Assembly (NCBI RefSeq): GCF_000621625.1
Contig: NZ_JHXV01000022.1
Span: 24,612-88,611, forward strand
Reading direction: 5' to 3'
Source: Crocinitomix catalasitica ATCC 23190
Lineage (GTDB): Bacteria; Bacteroidota; Bacteroidia; Flavobacteriales_D; Crocinitomicaceae
DNA length: 64,000 bases
The translations under genes were made by a program, and so were the position numbers. Positions 10,801 through 19,367 of this stretch are shown here, one piece after another. Every line of letters starts with the position of its first letter. Position 1 is the stretch's first letter. The notes under the pieces were generated by a model that had not been told where the DNA came from, did not search any database, and saw nothing but the letters and a program-made list of their open reading frames with translations.

Positions 10801-11877
10801 GGTATGCCGATTGGATATCCAGACGTTACTTATGATCCGGTTACCTTTAGTCCTTCTTCGTGGTTTAGTCCATCAGTCGTTCAAGCAAAGGTTAGTTTAG
10901 CAGATATTCATAGTGTAGATATTGTGTACACAAATGATAAATCAAAATGGACACAGTGTCCAGTCATAGAAACTGGCCATATTGCTGCGCAAGCGATTGG
11001 TGGTTCATCAATTATGAAATTAAGAACGTCAAATTCGTTAGATATTAATGGAAATCCTCTTGAAACAACCGGTATGAGTTGGTTTCCTGGATATGCAATT
11101 GATGTTGAAACAGGAGAGCGTTTAAATATGGCATTTGGAGAGAATTCATGGTACAATGGTGAAAACGGCGCTGATATGAAATGGAATCCTACTTCTCGAA
11201 TTATGGAGGAGTTAAGTGGTGAGCCTATTATTGGTGGAGGGCATTTAATTTATGTTTTTGGTATTGGGGTTGATGATAGTGATATGCCTGGTTATGATAA
11301 TGGAAAATGGCTTCATGAGCAATTACAGGTTGAGAATTTTTCTAGATATAGAGACGCATGGAAAAATTGTTTATGGGTCGTGCAACCACTCTTGCGTGAG
11401 GGTGAGACTTTATTGTCCTCTGACGTTAGAATGAAATTACGTGTTTCGCATCCATACCAAAAAAGAGAATTTACAGGAATTAATGACGGCATTCCAGCGT
11501 ATAGATTTTCTACAGATGCTATAAAAACAATCACGAATAATGCTGAGACTGCGATCTCTGCATTAGATCAAATTAAAGTCGTTCCTAATCCTTATTATGC
11601 TTATTCTGATTATGAAAATAATCGAATAGATAACCGTGTTAAGATTACGAATTTACCAGAGAAGTGTACGATTAATATATTTAATTTACGAGGCGGATTG
11701 ATTACAACAATAGAAAAAGATAATAGTTTAACTTTCGCTGATTGGACACTAAAAAATAGAGTAGGTATTCCTATTGCAAGTGGCATATATTTAATTCATG
11801 TGAATGTGCCAGGTGTTGGAGAGAAGATTGTTAAATGGTATGGTGTAATGCGTACAATAGATACCTTAAATTTTTAA
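7876..11877 (+). CDS. Giant secreted protein with T9SS-type C-terminal region
   Basis: 1333 aa starting with a signal peptide (MRKIYLALLLFVVNGLMAQ). The N-terminal region, with SALWLGGIDVNGQLKIAA and DYWTGPL, is one I recall from large uncharacterised Bacteroidota secreted proteins. The middle has many Asp/Gly-rich loops (YDRNGDGTYEPEDGDYPWYD, about 195-215) of calcium-binding appearance. The end (about 1235-1333: KVVPNPYYAYSDYE, then NIFNLRGGLI and GIPIASGIYLIHV) has the shape of a type A T9SS sorting domain, although the terminal KWYGVMRTIDTLNF is atypical. It is followed 3 bp later by a small barrel gene, so they form an operon. The surface function is unknown. Confidence 0.8.
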   Translation: MRKIYLALLLFVVNGLMAQPYGGRPAVHIEDRAAGCSPASAATYLEFNNVKALILSGGNLWQIPGQNNSQYEVPKGSGIMALFTSALWLGGIDVNGQLKIAAVRYRDGQDYWTGPLTEDGDAEIVPATCKEYDRHYVVTQDEVRLFDAWFSAGLKDAEEGTNTQSENFPEYSIPESILSWPAHGDTGLGQNYYLAPFYDRNGDGTYEPEDGDYPWYDINKELDCRVDRTVTLYGDQTVWWVMNDKGNIHTETGAEPLGMEIRCQAFAFATNDEVNNMTFYNYELVNRSTQTLYDTYFGVFVDGALGGPFDDFVGCDVSRGLGYTYNGRATDPDEGGYLGYGENPPAAGIDFFEGPYQDNDFIDNPLVENFFEASTNKGVPYEGLGIGYGDGIVDNERLGMSRFLYYNNLGGGGLTATTDPQTGQDYYNYLSGYWKDGTRFVYGGNGHPSDPDANGTVISNYMFPADTDPIGWGTGGIPQPLWTEQSAGNVPYDRRFAQSSGPFILQPGAVNNITTGIVWARAVSGDPFQSVVALQKADDKAQALFDNCFKVLDGPHAPNLSIQELENELIFSIYNPIGSNNFDEDYKELDPFIVNVDDVEDFDSYYSFQGYQVFQLVDENISASELDDISKARLVFQTDIKDDISRLDNYEYNDALGLSVGNIMVEGENEGIRHSFNITEDLFATSNRDLVNFKRYYYMVIAYASNEYKKYNPDDPSKLDGQKKPYFASRKAAIGEVITYEAIPHSPNPENGGTISAVDYGYELPITRIDGWGNAGNWLDISEKSEQEILAQGNTDELSYKSGAGPIVIKVIDPLNVPSGNFELYFTEDVEGNLEESNWFIVNNGSTDTIFSNNTIAAGNEQLIPEWGLSVWIEQSTYTNTILGYYKYRTVPIGAEMVFADSSKNWLTGYEDTDGYDPSNWIRSGDFSPTEEQCNGTNYYNPCYYNDKDFDLEQDFEDLLSGIVAPFNLVGNNFIGMPIGYPDVTYDPVTFSPSSWFSPSVVQAKVSLADIHSVDIVYTNDKSKWTQCPVIETGHIAAQAIGGSSIMKLRTSNSLDINGNPLETTGMSWFPGYAIDVETGERLNMAFGENSWYNGENGADMKWNPTSRIMEELSGEPIIGGGHLIYVFGIGVDDSDMPGYDNGKWLHEQLQVENFSRYRDAWKNCLWVVQPLLREGETLLSSDVRMKLRVSHPYQKREFTGINDGIPAYRFSTDAIKTITNNAETAISALDQIKVVPNPYYAYSDYENNRIDNRVKITNLPEKCTINIFNLRGGLITTIEKDNSLTFADWTLKNRVGIPIASGIYLIHVNVPGVGEKIVKWYGVMRTIDTLNF

Positions 11878-11880
11878 GGA

Positions 11881-12630
11881 ATGAAGAAACTTGTTTTAAC
11901 CTTGACCATTCTTTTATTCGCTTTAAATAGTTCTTCTCAATCATACAAAATAGGACTGGATATAGGTGGGAATGTTATGCCTATAGGCGAACGGATTCTT
12001 CTGCAAAATTATAATTTGGGATTGAATGGTGGGATTTATGTTGATTATGCTTTGACGGATGAGATTGCCTTGAGTTTAGGTGTTTATTACAGCCAAAAAA
12101 AACATTATTTGGAAACTTATGATTCCACTAAATTGTCACTTTTTGGTTTTGAAGATGCGTTGCCAGGGGACGATTTGAATCTTTATCAATATACACGAAC
12201 GAAAACTGCAACCACGCAGAATTATATTGAGATGCCACTTCTTATTAAATATGAATATAAGATGTTGGAATTCTTTGGAGGTCCTTATTTTGGGTTTATG
12301 ATCGGCGCCAAAACGGTCGAATCTGTTGAAAGTAATGTGCCTTTATTGCAGACGATTGACATTAATTCGTTCGATGAATCGGGGTTGCTTACAGCTTTTC
12401 TACCGCCTAAATATGCTTATGAGATCAATGAATCAAGTAGTGTGAAAAATTTAAAATCGTTTGATTTTGGATTGCGTGTTGGAATGGCAATAAAAAGTGA
12501 AATTGGTTTGGGCTTTAGAGGATCATATTCGTTTGGTATGATTGATTACCGAACGAACGATAATCAATCAACCAAACAAAAATATGGGTATACACAATTC
12601 AGTATTTTCTACGAATTGCCTTTAAAATAA
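11881..12630 (+). CDS. PorT-like small outer-membrane beta-barrel protein
   Basis: 249 aa with a signal peptide (cleavage near NSSSQ, about 20). The rest alternates short beta-strands and Gly/Asp turns, e.g. YKIGLDIGGNV, GIYVDYALTDEIALSLGVYYSQKKHYL and a C-terminal FSIFYELPLK, as in the PorT/OMP_b-brl_2 barrels of Bacteroidota. The ATG follows the upstream stop by 3 bp, so translation is probably coupled to the giant secreted protein. A role in anchoring or exporting that partner is plausible but unproven. It converges with the ALDH gene only 4 bp away, leaving no room for a terminator. Confidence 0.75.
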   Translation: MKKLVLTLTILLFALNSSSQSYKIGLDIGGNVMPIGERILLQNYNLGLNGGIYVDYALTDEIALSLGVYYSQKKHYLETYDSTKLSLFGFEDALPGDDLNLYQYTRTKTATTQNYIEMPLLIKYEYKMLEFFGGPYFGFMIGAKTVESVESNVPLLQTIDINSFDESGLLTAFLPPKYAYEINESSSVKNLKSFDFGLRVGMAIKSEIGLGFRGSYSFGMIDYRTNDNQSTKQKYGYTQFSIFYELPLK

Positions 12631-12634
12631 TTTA

Positions 12635-14191
12635 TTAAAAATCGAATTTAATTCCTTGCGCTAATGGCAATTCAGTTGAGTAGTTAATTGTGTTGGTTTG
12701 TCTACGCATATAAACTTTCCAAGCATCTGATCCAGACTCACGTCCACCACCAGTTTCTTTTTCTCCACCGAATGCTCCGCCTATTTCAGCACCAGAAGTA
12801 CCAATGTTAACGTTTGCAATTCCACAATCAGATCCTGAAGCAGATAAGAATTGCTCAGACTCACGAATGTTGTTTGTGAATATTGATGATGATAAACCTT
12901 GTTTAACGCCATTTTGAATTTCAATTGCATTATTTACATCACCGCTATACTTAATAAGGTATAACAAAGGTGCAAATGTTTCGTGTTGAACAATCTCATA
13001 ACTGTTTTCAACTTCTGCAATAGAAGGAGAAACGTAACAACCAGACTCGTAACCTTCGCCTGTTAATTTTTTTCCTTCAACCAATACTTTTCCACCTTCA
13101 GCTTTTACTTTTTCAATAGCAGCTAAATATGTATTTACAGAATCAGCATCGATAAGCGGCCCAACATGGTTAGACTCATCTAAAGGATTACCAATTTTTA
13201 ATTGATTATATGCTTTTACTAAAACATCTTTTACTTGATCATAAATAGATTCGTGAACAATCACTCTTCTAGTTGATGTACATCTTTGACCCGTTGTTCC
13301 AACAGCTCCAAAAACAACACCTGGAAGCACTATTTTTAAATCAGCAGATGGGGTAAGAATTACTGCGTTGTTTCCGCCTAATTCTAATAATGATTTACCT
13401 AATCTTTTTCCTACTGCTTCACCAACAGATTTACCCATTCTAGTAGATCCTGTTGCAGATACTAAAGGAACTCTTTTGTCATTTGCCATTGCAATACCTA
13501 AGTCAGCACCGCCAATTAAAACATTTGATACACCTTCTGGCACATCATTTTCTTTAAAAACTTCGTTTGTAATGTTCTGACAAGCAATTGCTGTTAAAGG
13601 TGTTTTTTCAGATGGCTTCCAAACACAAACATCACCACAAATCCAAGCTAAAGCTGTATTCCAAGCCCAAACTGCAACGGGGAAGTTAAATGCAGAAATA
13701 ATTCCAACTGTTCCTAATGGATGATATTGATCATACATTCTGTGAACTGGACGTTCAGAATGTAAAGTAGATCCATTTAATTGTCTAGATAGACCAACTG
13801 CGAAATCGCAAATGTCAATCATCTCTTGAACCTCACCTAAACCTTCTTGATAAGATTTACCCATCTCATAAGAAACTAGTTTTCCTAGTGGCTCTTTATA
13901 TTCTCTCAATTTTATACCTAACTGTCTTACAATTTCACCTCTTTTTGGTGATGGTACTGTACGCCATGTCTTATATGCTTTTTGACTCGTTGCGATGATT
14001 GTTTCGTAATCTTCAAGCGTTGCGCTTTTAACTGATCCAATCAACTCTCCATCAACAGGCGAATAAGAATCGATTTGTTCACCTTTTGTATTAATCCATT
14101 GTGCACCAGTAGATGCCCCTTCGTTCATTTTTTTTATTCCTAATTGATCAAGGACTTCTTGAATATTAGTTGCTATAGCTGTGGTTGACAT
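12635..14191 (-). CDS. ALDH7-family aldehyde dehydrogenase (antiquitin/AmaB-like)
   Basis: An NAD(P)-dependent aldehyde dehydrogenase of 518 aa. Recognisable segments are FNFPVAVWAWNTALAW (about 166-181), the catalytic Glu in LLELGGNNAVI (about 268-278), the catalytic Cys in GTTGQRCTSTRR (about 297-308), and ETFAPLLY near 405. ELGGNNA instead of ELGGK, and GQRCTSTRR, point to the ALDH7A1/antiquitin group, whose members oxidise alpha-aminoadipic semialdehyde (piperideine-6-carboxylate) in lysine catabolism. The exact substrate in this organism is inferred. No other lysine-catabolism gene lies nearby. The gene is monocistronic and divergent from the TapB-like gene. Confidence 0.88.
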   Translation of the reverse strand: MSTTAIATNIQEVLDQLGIKKMNEGASTGAQWINTKGEQIDSYSPVDGELIGSVKSATLEDYETIIATSQKAYKTWRTVPSPKRGEIVRQLGIKLREYKEPLGKLVSYEMGKSYQEGLGEVQEMIDICDFAVGLSRQLNGSTLHSERPVHRMYDQYHPLGTVGIISAFNFPVAVWAWNTALAWICGDVCVWKPSEKTPLTAIACQNITNEVFKENDVPEGVSNVLIGGADLGIAMANDKRVPLVSATGSTRMGKSVGEAVGKRLGKSLLELGGNNAVILTPSADLKIVLPGVVFGAVGTTGQRCTSTRRVIVHESIYDQVKDVLVKAYNQLKIGNPLDESNHVGPLIDADSVNTYLAAIEKVKAEGGKVLVEGKKLTGEGYESGCYVSPSIAEVENSYEIVQHETFAPLLYLIKYSGDVNNAIEIQNGVKQGLSSSIFTNNIRESEQFLSASGSDCGIANVNIGTSGAEIGGAFGGEKETGGGRESGSDAWKVYMRRQTNTINYSTELPLAQGIKFDF

Positions 14192-14210
14192 AATTGATTT
14201 GTTTTTTTAA

Positions 14211-14243
14211 CAAAAATACGAATATTCGTTTAATCTAGGTCAA
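14211..14243 (-). promoter_or_regulatory. Candidate promoter for the ALDH7 gene
   Basis: On the minus strand TATTTTTG (14218-14211) fits the TAnnTTTG -7 element, and TTG (14243-14241) lies 22 bp upstream. The predicted leader to the ATG at 14191 is short, about 13-15 nt. A divergent promoter for the opposite gene starts about 20 bp away (14265). Confidence 0.4.
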
Positions 14244-14264
14244 TTGATTGTTCTCTCTTTTGAT

Positions 14265-14294
14265 TTGAAAAAGAAAAGAATAAGATTATCTTTA
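14265..14294 (+). promoter_or_regulatory. Candidate Bacteroidota promoter for the TapB-like/mannosyltransferase operon
   Basis: TTG at 14265-14267 is followed after exactly 19 bp by TATCTTTA (14287-14294), one base from the TAnnTTTG consensus. The predicted start of transcription is near 14301, leaving about 75 nt of leader before the ATG at 14377. This leader would include the upstream in-frame ATG at 14314, which I do not favour as the start. Confidence 0.5.
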
Positions 14295-14376
14295 CGGTAA
14301 TTCACATAAAGTTTTGCCGCTTTTTGGTTACTTTTTTAATTGTAATTACACCAAGTGGCATATAAAAATATACATT

Positions 14377-15087
14377 ATGAAGAATAGAATTTTTGTTATT
14401 GCAGTCAGTCTTATTGTTGGGTTAGGAGTTTTTAGTTTTACTTTTAAAGCTGAAAATGAGCCTTGTAAGTCTTATATTCCTTATAAAGAAGGGGTTAAAA
14501 TGGTGTATACCAATTACAACCCTAAAGATAAAGTTGAAAGTTCTAGTGAGGTTACAATCAAATCAATTAATGAGGTGGCAGGTAAAGTCACTTTCGAATT
14601 ACATTCCATTATTAAGGATAAAAAAGGCGAGGTAATCATGGAAAATGACATGGAATCTTATTGTGAAAATGGTGTGTTTCATTTTTCTTTAGATGATATG
14701 ATGCAACAATTAACTTCTGCTTATAAGGATATGGATGTTAAAATGACGCAGAAGGAAATTCAATTACCTGGAACATTAAGTGAAGGAATGAAATTGGCTG
14801 ATGGTGAAATGAATATGGTAATTTCGGCAAGTGGCATGAAAGTGATGGATATTTCAGTCACTGTTATGGATAGAACAGTGGAAGGTTTTGAAACAATAGA
14901 AACTACTGCAGGTACTTTTAAATGCGCTAAGATTACTTCTAAAAAACAGGTTGATATGGGTTTTATGAAAAGAGATAGTTACAGTACTGATTGGTACGCT
15001 TTGGATTTTGGAATGATTAGAAGTGAGTCGTATGATGACAAAAAGAAATTGGAATCTTATACCTTACTAACAGAAATGGACAATTAA
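14377..15087 (+). CDS. TapB/DUF3108-like exported protein
   Basis: 236 aa. I chose ATG 14377 because it opens with a signal peptide (MKNRIFVIAVSLIVGLGVF), whereas the in-frame ATG at 14314 would add an unlikely His/Cys/Tyr-rich leader. The mature protein begins near ENEPCKSYIPYKEGVKMVYTNY and contains the pattern METAAGTF-like (FETIETTAGTFKCAKI) followed by DWYALDFGMIRSE. I recall this arrangement from the TapB/DUF3108 group of periplasmic proteins, which are beta-rich and of unknown biochemical role. It stands 4 bp ahead of the mannosyltransferase gene and is probably co-transcribed with it. Confidence 0.75.
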   Translation: MKNRIFVIAVSLIVGLGVFSFTFKAENEPCKSYIPYKEGVKMVYTNYNPKDKVESSSEVTIKSINEVAGKVTFELHSIIKDKKGEVIMENDMESYCENGVFHFSLDDMMQQLTSAYKDMDVKMTQKEIQLPGTLSEGMKLADGEMNMVISASGMKVMDISVTVMDRTVEGFETIETTAGTFKCAKITSKKQVDMGFMKRDSYSTDWYALDFGMIRSESYDDKKKLESYTLLTEMDN

Positions 15088-15091
15088 TTGA

Positions 15092-16561
15092 ATGATAAAA
15101 AGGTTTGACTTTACGTCTTATAAGAACATTTTATTTGCGGCTTTAATTCTTAGAATTATCGCCGCATTTTTTTCACAGGGTTATGGAATGCACGATGATC
15201 ATTTTTTGATTATCGAGGCTGCTGGTTCGTGGGTCGATGGATTTGACTATAATCACTGGTTGCCATGGTCTGAAGGTAATAGAGGTGCTCCGGAAGGGCA
15301 TAGCTTTACTTATGTAGGTCTTAATTTTATCTTGATATCTATCTTAAAAACAATTGGCATTGCAGATCCTAAAATTCTAATGCTAATGAACCGTTTAGTT
15401 CATGCGCTATTCTCTCTATTAATTGTTCATTTCAGTTATAAAATAGCGAACCGTTTAGGCGGTAAAAAAATTGCAGTTCAAGTTGGTTGGGTAATGGCAT
15501 TATTATGGGTTTTACCTTTTTTATCTGTTCGTAATTTGGTTGAAATTACATGCATACCTTTTATTCTTTGGGGTGTTTGGGTTTTATTAAAGGATGAGAA
15601 ATGGCAGAATGCCTTATATGCTGGTTTACTGTTAGGACTTGCGGTTTCCTTTAGATATCAAGTTGGCGTCTTTGCGCTAGGAATAGCGATAGTGCTCTTC
15701 TTTCAAAAAAAGTATAAACCTTTTATCTGGTATTCAATTGGAGTGTTAATTGTTTTCGGACTTACACAAGGATTGGTAGATTATATTATTTGGGGTACGC
15801 CTTTTGCCGAATTTTTGGGCTATACTTTGTATAATATGAATGAAGGCACAGCGTACATTCCGAATAATAATTACGCGATGTACTTTTTAGTGCTAATGGG
15901 TCTTTTTCTTATTCCGCTCGGCCTTTTAATAGGTATAGGTTATTTTAATTCGGCGAAGAAGTATGCAATTATTTTTGTGCCAGTTCTTCTTTTTATTCTT
16001 TTCCATACATTCTATCCAAGTAAACAAGAGCGTTTTGTTTTACCAGTTTTCCCGCTGTTTTTTATTCTAGGTATACTAGGTATCCAGCCATTATTAGAGA
16101 AAGCTAATTGGCAAAAATTCTGGCGTTTTTCTTGGCGTACTTTCTGGGTCCTAAATATTCCAATTTTATTATTTGCTACGTTTACTTATTCAAAAAAGTC
16201 ACGGGTAGAGTCTATGTATTATTTCTACGATGTTGATTTGGAAGGGAAAAGTATATTGCAGGAAGCTACTGGTGAAACAGGTGTGTCTATGTTGCCAAGA
16301 TTTTATAGTGGAAATTGGTATTTAAATGCTGTCGCAAGAGGTGATGAATCTCAATCTTTGAAGGTCTATGAAAATAAGGAATACGCCTATATACTTTTTT
16401 GTGGTGAACAAGATTTAAGTGCAAGAATTGATGCCTATAAAACCCTTTATCCAGCACTACATTTGGTTAAGGTTTGTGAGCCAAGTGCTATAGATCGTTT
16501 ATTAAGATGGTTAAATCCGAGGAATACTAACGAGTATATTGAGATTTGGAAGATTTCGTAG
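15092..16561 (+). CDS. ALG9-like (GT22-type) mannosyltransferase, integral membrane
   Basis: A 489-aa multi-pass inner-membrane protein. It has an acidic pair in the first outer loop (GMHDDHF, about 32-38; the GT-C family uses an acidic residue here for the lipid-linked sugar donor) and the late motif PSKQERFVLPVFPLFF (about 310-325), close to the H-K-E-x-R-F signature of ALG9/PIG-B-like mannosyltransferases. It probably transfers a sugar from a polyprenyl-phosphate donor on the periplasmic side; acceptor and sugar are unknown. The hydrophilic C-terminal tail (about 370-489) lies after the last membrane span. The AUG is GATAATG-like with no clear ribosome binding site. It is operonic with the preceding TapB-like gene. 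Confidence 0.8.
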   Translation: MIKRFDFTSYKNILFAALILRIIAAFFSQGYGMHDDHFLIIEAAGSWVDGFDYNHWLPWSEGNRGAPEGHSFTYVGLNFILISILKTIGIADPKILMLMNRLVHALFSLLIVHFSYKIANRLGGKKIAVQVGWVMALLWVLPFLSVRNLVEITCIPFILWGVWVLLKDEKWQNALYAGLLLGLAVSFRYQVGVFALGIAIVLFFQKKYKPFIWYSIGVLIVFGLTQGLVDYIIWGTPFAEFLGYTLYNMNEGTAYIPNNNYAMYFLVLMGLFLIPLGLLIGIGYFNSAKKYAIIFVPVLLFILFHTFYPSKQERFVLPVFPLFFILGILGIQPLLEKANWQKFWRFSWRTFWVLNIPILLFATFTYSKKSRVESMYYFYDVDLEGKSILQEATGETGVSMLPRFYSGNWYLNAVARGDESQSLKVYENKEYAYILFCGEQDLSARIDAYKTLYPALHLVKVCEPSAIDRLLRWLNPRNTNEYIEIWKIS

Positions 16562-16681
16562 GTCTTGAAAATCAATACGTTATTTCAAATTGTTTAAAAC
16601 TTGTGAGAAACTAAGTGTATTTTAGACGACACGAATCTGTAACTCGAACGTTATTGTAATAGAACTAAAAGTTTTATTGCT

Positions 16682-16747
16682 ATGAGAACGAAGTTAGTTG
16701 TTTTATTGTTATTGGTATTTTTTGTTGTTTCAGGCTTTTTAGCTTAA
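16682..16747 (+). CDS. 21-residue signal-peptide-like microprotein (or gene remnant)
   Basis: ATG at 16682 opens a 21-codon frame that encodes only a basic start (MRTK), a hydrophobic core (LVVLLLLVFFVV) and SGFLA, then TAA. It is a complete signal peptide or single membrane span with nothing after it. It lies in the 260-bp gap between the mannosyltransferase and the convergent VWA gene. It may be a small membrane protein, the decayed 5' end of a lost secreted-protein gene, or chance. No ribosome binding site is visible, which is normal here. The product has not been shown to exist. Confidence 0.3.
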   Translation: MRTKLVVLLLLVFFVVSGFLA

Positions 16748-16821
16748 CAATAGATATGTTTTTGAGTGATACCCTATATACTCAAGATGTATTAAAGAAC
16801 CATTTTTCAACAGTGTAGATA

Positions 16822-18303
16822 TTATCTACCTCTGAACGATGTTCTTTTGATTTCTTTCACCAGTTTTGTTTCGGCATCGGTGAACGATCGAATTTCAACA
16901 AAATCTCCACCACCTTCTACCGTAATTGATCGCATATGGTCAGTTAGGTATTCTGATGTACTTATCCCTACAACTGAAAAGATAATTCCTTTGTCTTTAT
17001 AGTTTTGACCAATGATATCCATATAGTCATTACTGCCTCTGTTAAATGCACCGTCCGTTACCATAATCACAATATTATTGCGCTCCGGACTATAAACACG
17101 TTTGTTGAGGTTATATCCAACACGTATGGCATCACCTCCAGCAGTCGAGCTATTCGTGCGCAGTTTATTCACTTTGTCAATGATAAACTCCTTGTCTTCT
17201 CCCGTTTTTTCAGCCACAATTACAGAAACTGTTGATGAGTATGTAATGACAGATATAAAATCATTCGGACGCAAAATATCAACCAATTCAATCATTGATT
17301 GTTTTAATAAGTCAAGTTTACCTGCTGAATTCATCGAGCTTGAAACGTCTAAAATGAAAGTGATATTATTGTATTTAAAATGTCTTTCATCAAAAACTGA
17401 ATCTGGCAATTCATCTAAAGGAGTAAGCACTACAGGAATAACCGGAGCCTCTTCTTCTTCAATTACTTCCTCAACAACCTCCTCAATCACTTCAGGTTCT
17501 TCCCGAACTTCTGTGTCAATAATAATTGATTCTTCTTCCTCTTCCTCAACTTCTTCAATTATTTCTTCTTCAAAAACTTCTTCCTCCTCAATGGGCTCTT
17601 CATAAACAATCAATTCCTCTTCAAATTCTTCAACCTCATCTTTACTTAATAATATTTCTACATAATTGCGTTGAAAATTTAAGTAACCTTCTTTGGCGTT
17701 ATTTCTATACGGATTTCTTTCTGCAACCATATAATAATATCCCATCGGAATTTTTTCATGAACAATGCCGTCACCATTCGTTTTAAATGAATCGTATGAA
17801 CTGCCGTTTTGCACAAAATATACACGCGCATTTTTAATGGGTTCTCTAGTTAATGAATCAAGCACTTTAACTGTGACAGCAAATTCGTAAGAAACCGGTC
17901 CAGTAGGAGTTGAATTAAAATCGGGGCAATCTGTAAAAGGGTTGCTCGAAACTTCTTTGATATTGCCTGTCAATTTAAGAACGGTAGGATCGTTCGAATC
18001 ACTAAAATATGCGTTTACTTTATAGTTGAATTTACCCTTAATCTTATCGTTAATTTTTAAACGAATAATAATAGAGCTATCAGGCATTAATACTTTGCCA
18101 GAGAATTTATAATAGACTTCCCTTGGCTTTTGAACATTCAATAAATATTGTTTTTTGCCTGAATTATTCGTGAAAGTAAAATCAATATACGTTTCAGCGT
18201 TGGCGTATAAATCACCAAAATCATAACTTTTTCTGTCCGCAGTAATTTGTGCAACAGCAGTAAAATTAAAAAGTAGGATAAGTAGACAAAGTATAATTCG
18301 CAT
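16822..18303 (-). CDS. Exported VWA-domain protein with Glu-rich linker
   Basis: 493 aa. Signal peptide 1-19 (ending TAVAQ), then about 20-120 a DUF1573-like beta-sandwich (YDFGDLYANAETYIDFTFTN). About 140-220 is a carboxypeptidase-regulatory-like domain (DSLTREPIKNARVYF). A very acidic low-complexity linker runs about 223-295 (runs of E with V and I). The last part, about 305-493, is a von Willebrand A domain with an intact MIDAS (DVSSSMNS, a Thr region at TAGGDA, and VTDGAF). VWA domains bind protein ligands through a divalent metal. No T9SS domain is present. The acidic linker may be a spacer or bind calcium. The gene is monocistronic. Confidence 0.85.
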   Translation of the reverse strand: MRIILCLLILLFNFTAVAQITADRKSYDFGDLYANAETYIDFTFTNNSGKKQYLLNVQKPREVYYKFSGKVLMPDSSIIIRLKINDKIKGKFNYKVNAYFSDSNDPTVLKLTGNIKEVSSNPFTDCPDFNSTPTGPVSYEFAVTVKVLDSLTREPIKNARVYFVQNGSSYDSFKTNGDGIVHEKIPMGYYYMVAERNPYRNNAKEGYLNFQRNYVEILLSKDEVEEFEEELIVYEEPIEEEEVFEEEIIEEVEEEEEESIIIDTEVREEPEVIEEVVEEVIEEEEAPVIPVVLTPLDELPDSVFDERHFKYNNITFILDVSSSMNSAGKLDLLKQSMIELVDILRPNDFISVITYSSTVSVIVAEKTGEDKEFIIDKVNKLRTNSSTAGGDAIRVGYNLNKRVYSPERNNIVIMVTDGAFNRGSNDYMDIIGQNYKDKGIIFSVVGISTSEYLTDHMRSITVEGGGDFVEIRSFTDAETKLVKEIKRTSFRGR

Positions 18304-19367
18304 GCAATGGTATAGTTGATTATAAATGATTAGTTACATAAAATATGCCAACTATCAAACATACAAATCTATATAAAGGTTAGCATATATGATTTAAGAT
18401 AGGTGTTTTTATTGTGGCGTTCTCCGTCCCCTTCATTTCGTCCCGATAGAAATCGGACCGCTCAATGATCGGCGACGGAGTCGGTCTTTACGCTCTAATC
18501 TTTTCCCCATTAGAAGTAGGGAAAAGGATATCCGCTGCAATACCTAACGCGGAAAAGAGTTGTAGCGTCTTGAGTCCGTTGTCGTTAGTGCAATTTTTGT
18601 TAATCTGAGTTATCTGTGGTAAAAAATATCACGAACCCTCTTCAAATCGCATATCCTCAATACTTCAACAGGAAACAACATCACTCCACCCTCAAGTCTA
18701 AAATCTAAGTAATCTACGGTAGACAAAATAAGAAGCTTGAACTACAAATGACGTTTTGAAATGGAATAAGATTTGCTCAGTCTACAATAATTATTATTTT
18801 AACTTCTAACCTCAGTCAAACCGCTGATGGTGTTCACTAAATTGCAGAACTAGGCGCACAAAATGTTCCTTCTATTCTTTTAATAGCCAAATAGATAAGT
18901 AGTTTCTGGTCGGAATCACAACAATGTTAAAATAGCTTCTTTTGAGCCTGTTTTACTTTTTTTCTTGTCGTCTGAAGCTAAGGCATCTCTTAAATAAAAA
19001 CAAAATATTTCTCAAAATTTATGCAATTTGTAAAAAAAAGCGTCAGTTTCCGACCAGACACTAAGTAAAAGGAATAAATACTGAATAAGCGTAAAATGGA
19101 GTAAAAAGTAAATAACTACTAAATTGCAGAATACGGGTGCGAAAAAGATTTTTTTTAACTCAGTTAAATCTTGTAATTTAGTCAGTTGGGATATTTCAAG
19201 TATTTCCAACGGAATATACATGGTAAGCGTGTATACAATAAGTACGCAAGAAGTATTGGGTACCCAAAAAGTAATTGTACAACATTAATAGAAAGCAGAG
19301 TTATTCTAAAATCATATTTCAGATTACTTTCACTTTCATAACGGCATAAATGCACACTATTTAAAAC
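18304..19367. other. 1.06-kb gene-free gap with a palindromic repeat and degenerate repeats
   Basis: No convincing gene lies here. It holds the repeat element at 18417-18551; an imperfect direct repeat whose partner is after the next gene (18735-18790 and 20966-21020); an inverted repeat TAGT-TCTGGTCGGAA (18900-18914 against 19048-19062); and a direct repeat starting ACTAAATTGCAGAA at about 18838 and 19120. This looks like the remains of decayed mobile or duplicated DNA. The 69-codon frame on the minus strand at 19012-19221 is hydrophobic and unsupported. Confidence 0.6.
18417..18551 (-). repeat. Palindromic intergenic repeat, family B (copy 1)
   Basis: This is the same design as the elements at 29496-29601 and 33170-33277, inverted. 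In order it has GGCGTT, a first hairpin (CTCCGTC pairing with GACGGAG, here enlarged by an insertion), a segment ending CGCTCTAATC, a second hairpin (CTTTTCCC pairing with GGGAAAAG), then GGATATCCGCTGC and TAACGCG. The loops and stem sequences differ between copies but the pairing is kept. There is no open reading frame. Confidence 0.7.

Noticed and set aside
17102..17605. 167-codon Ser-rich plus-strand frame
   Set aside because: It is the antisense of the VWA protein's acidic linker (GAA codons read as TTC/TCT), without a start context or homolog-like features.
19012..19221. 69-codon hydrophobic minus-strand frame
   Set aside because: It lies in a decayed repeat-bearing gap, its composition is typical of AT-rich non-coding DNA, and no promoter or domain is seen.
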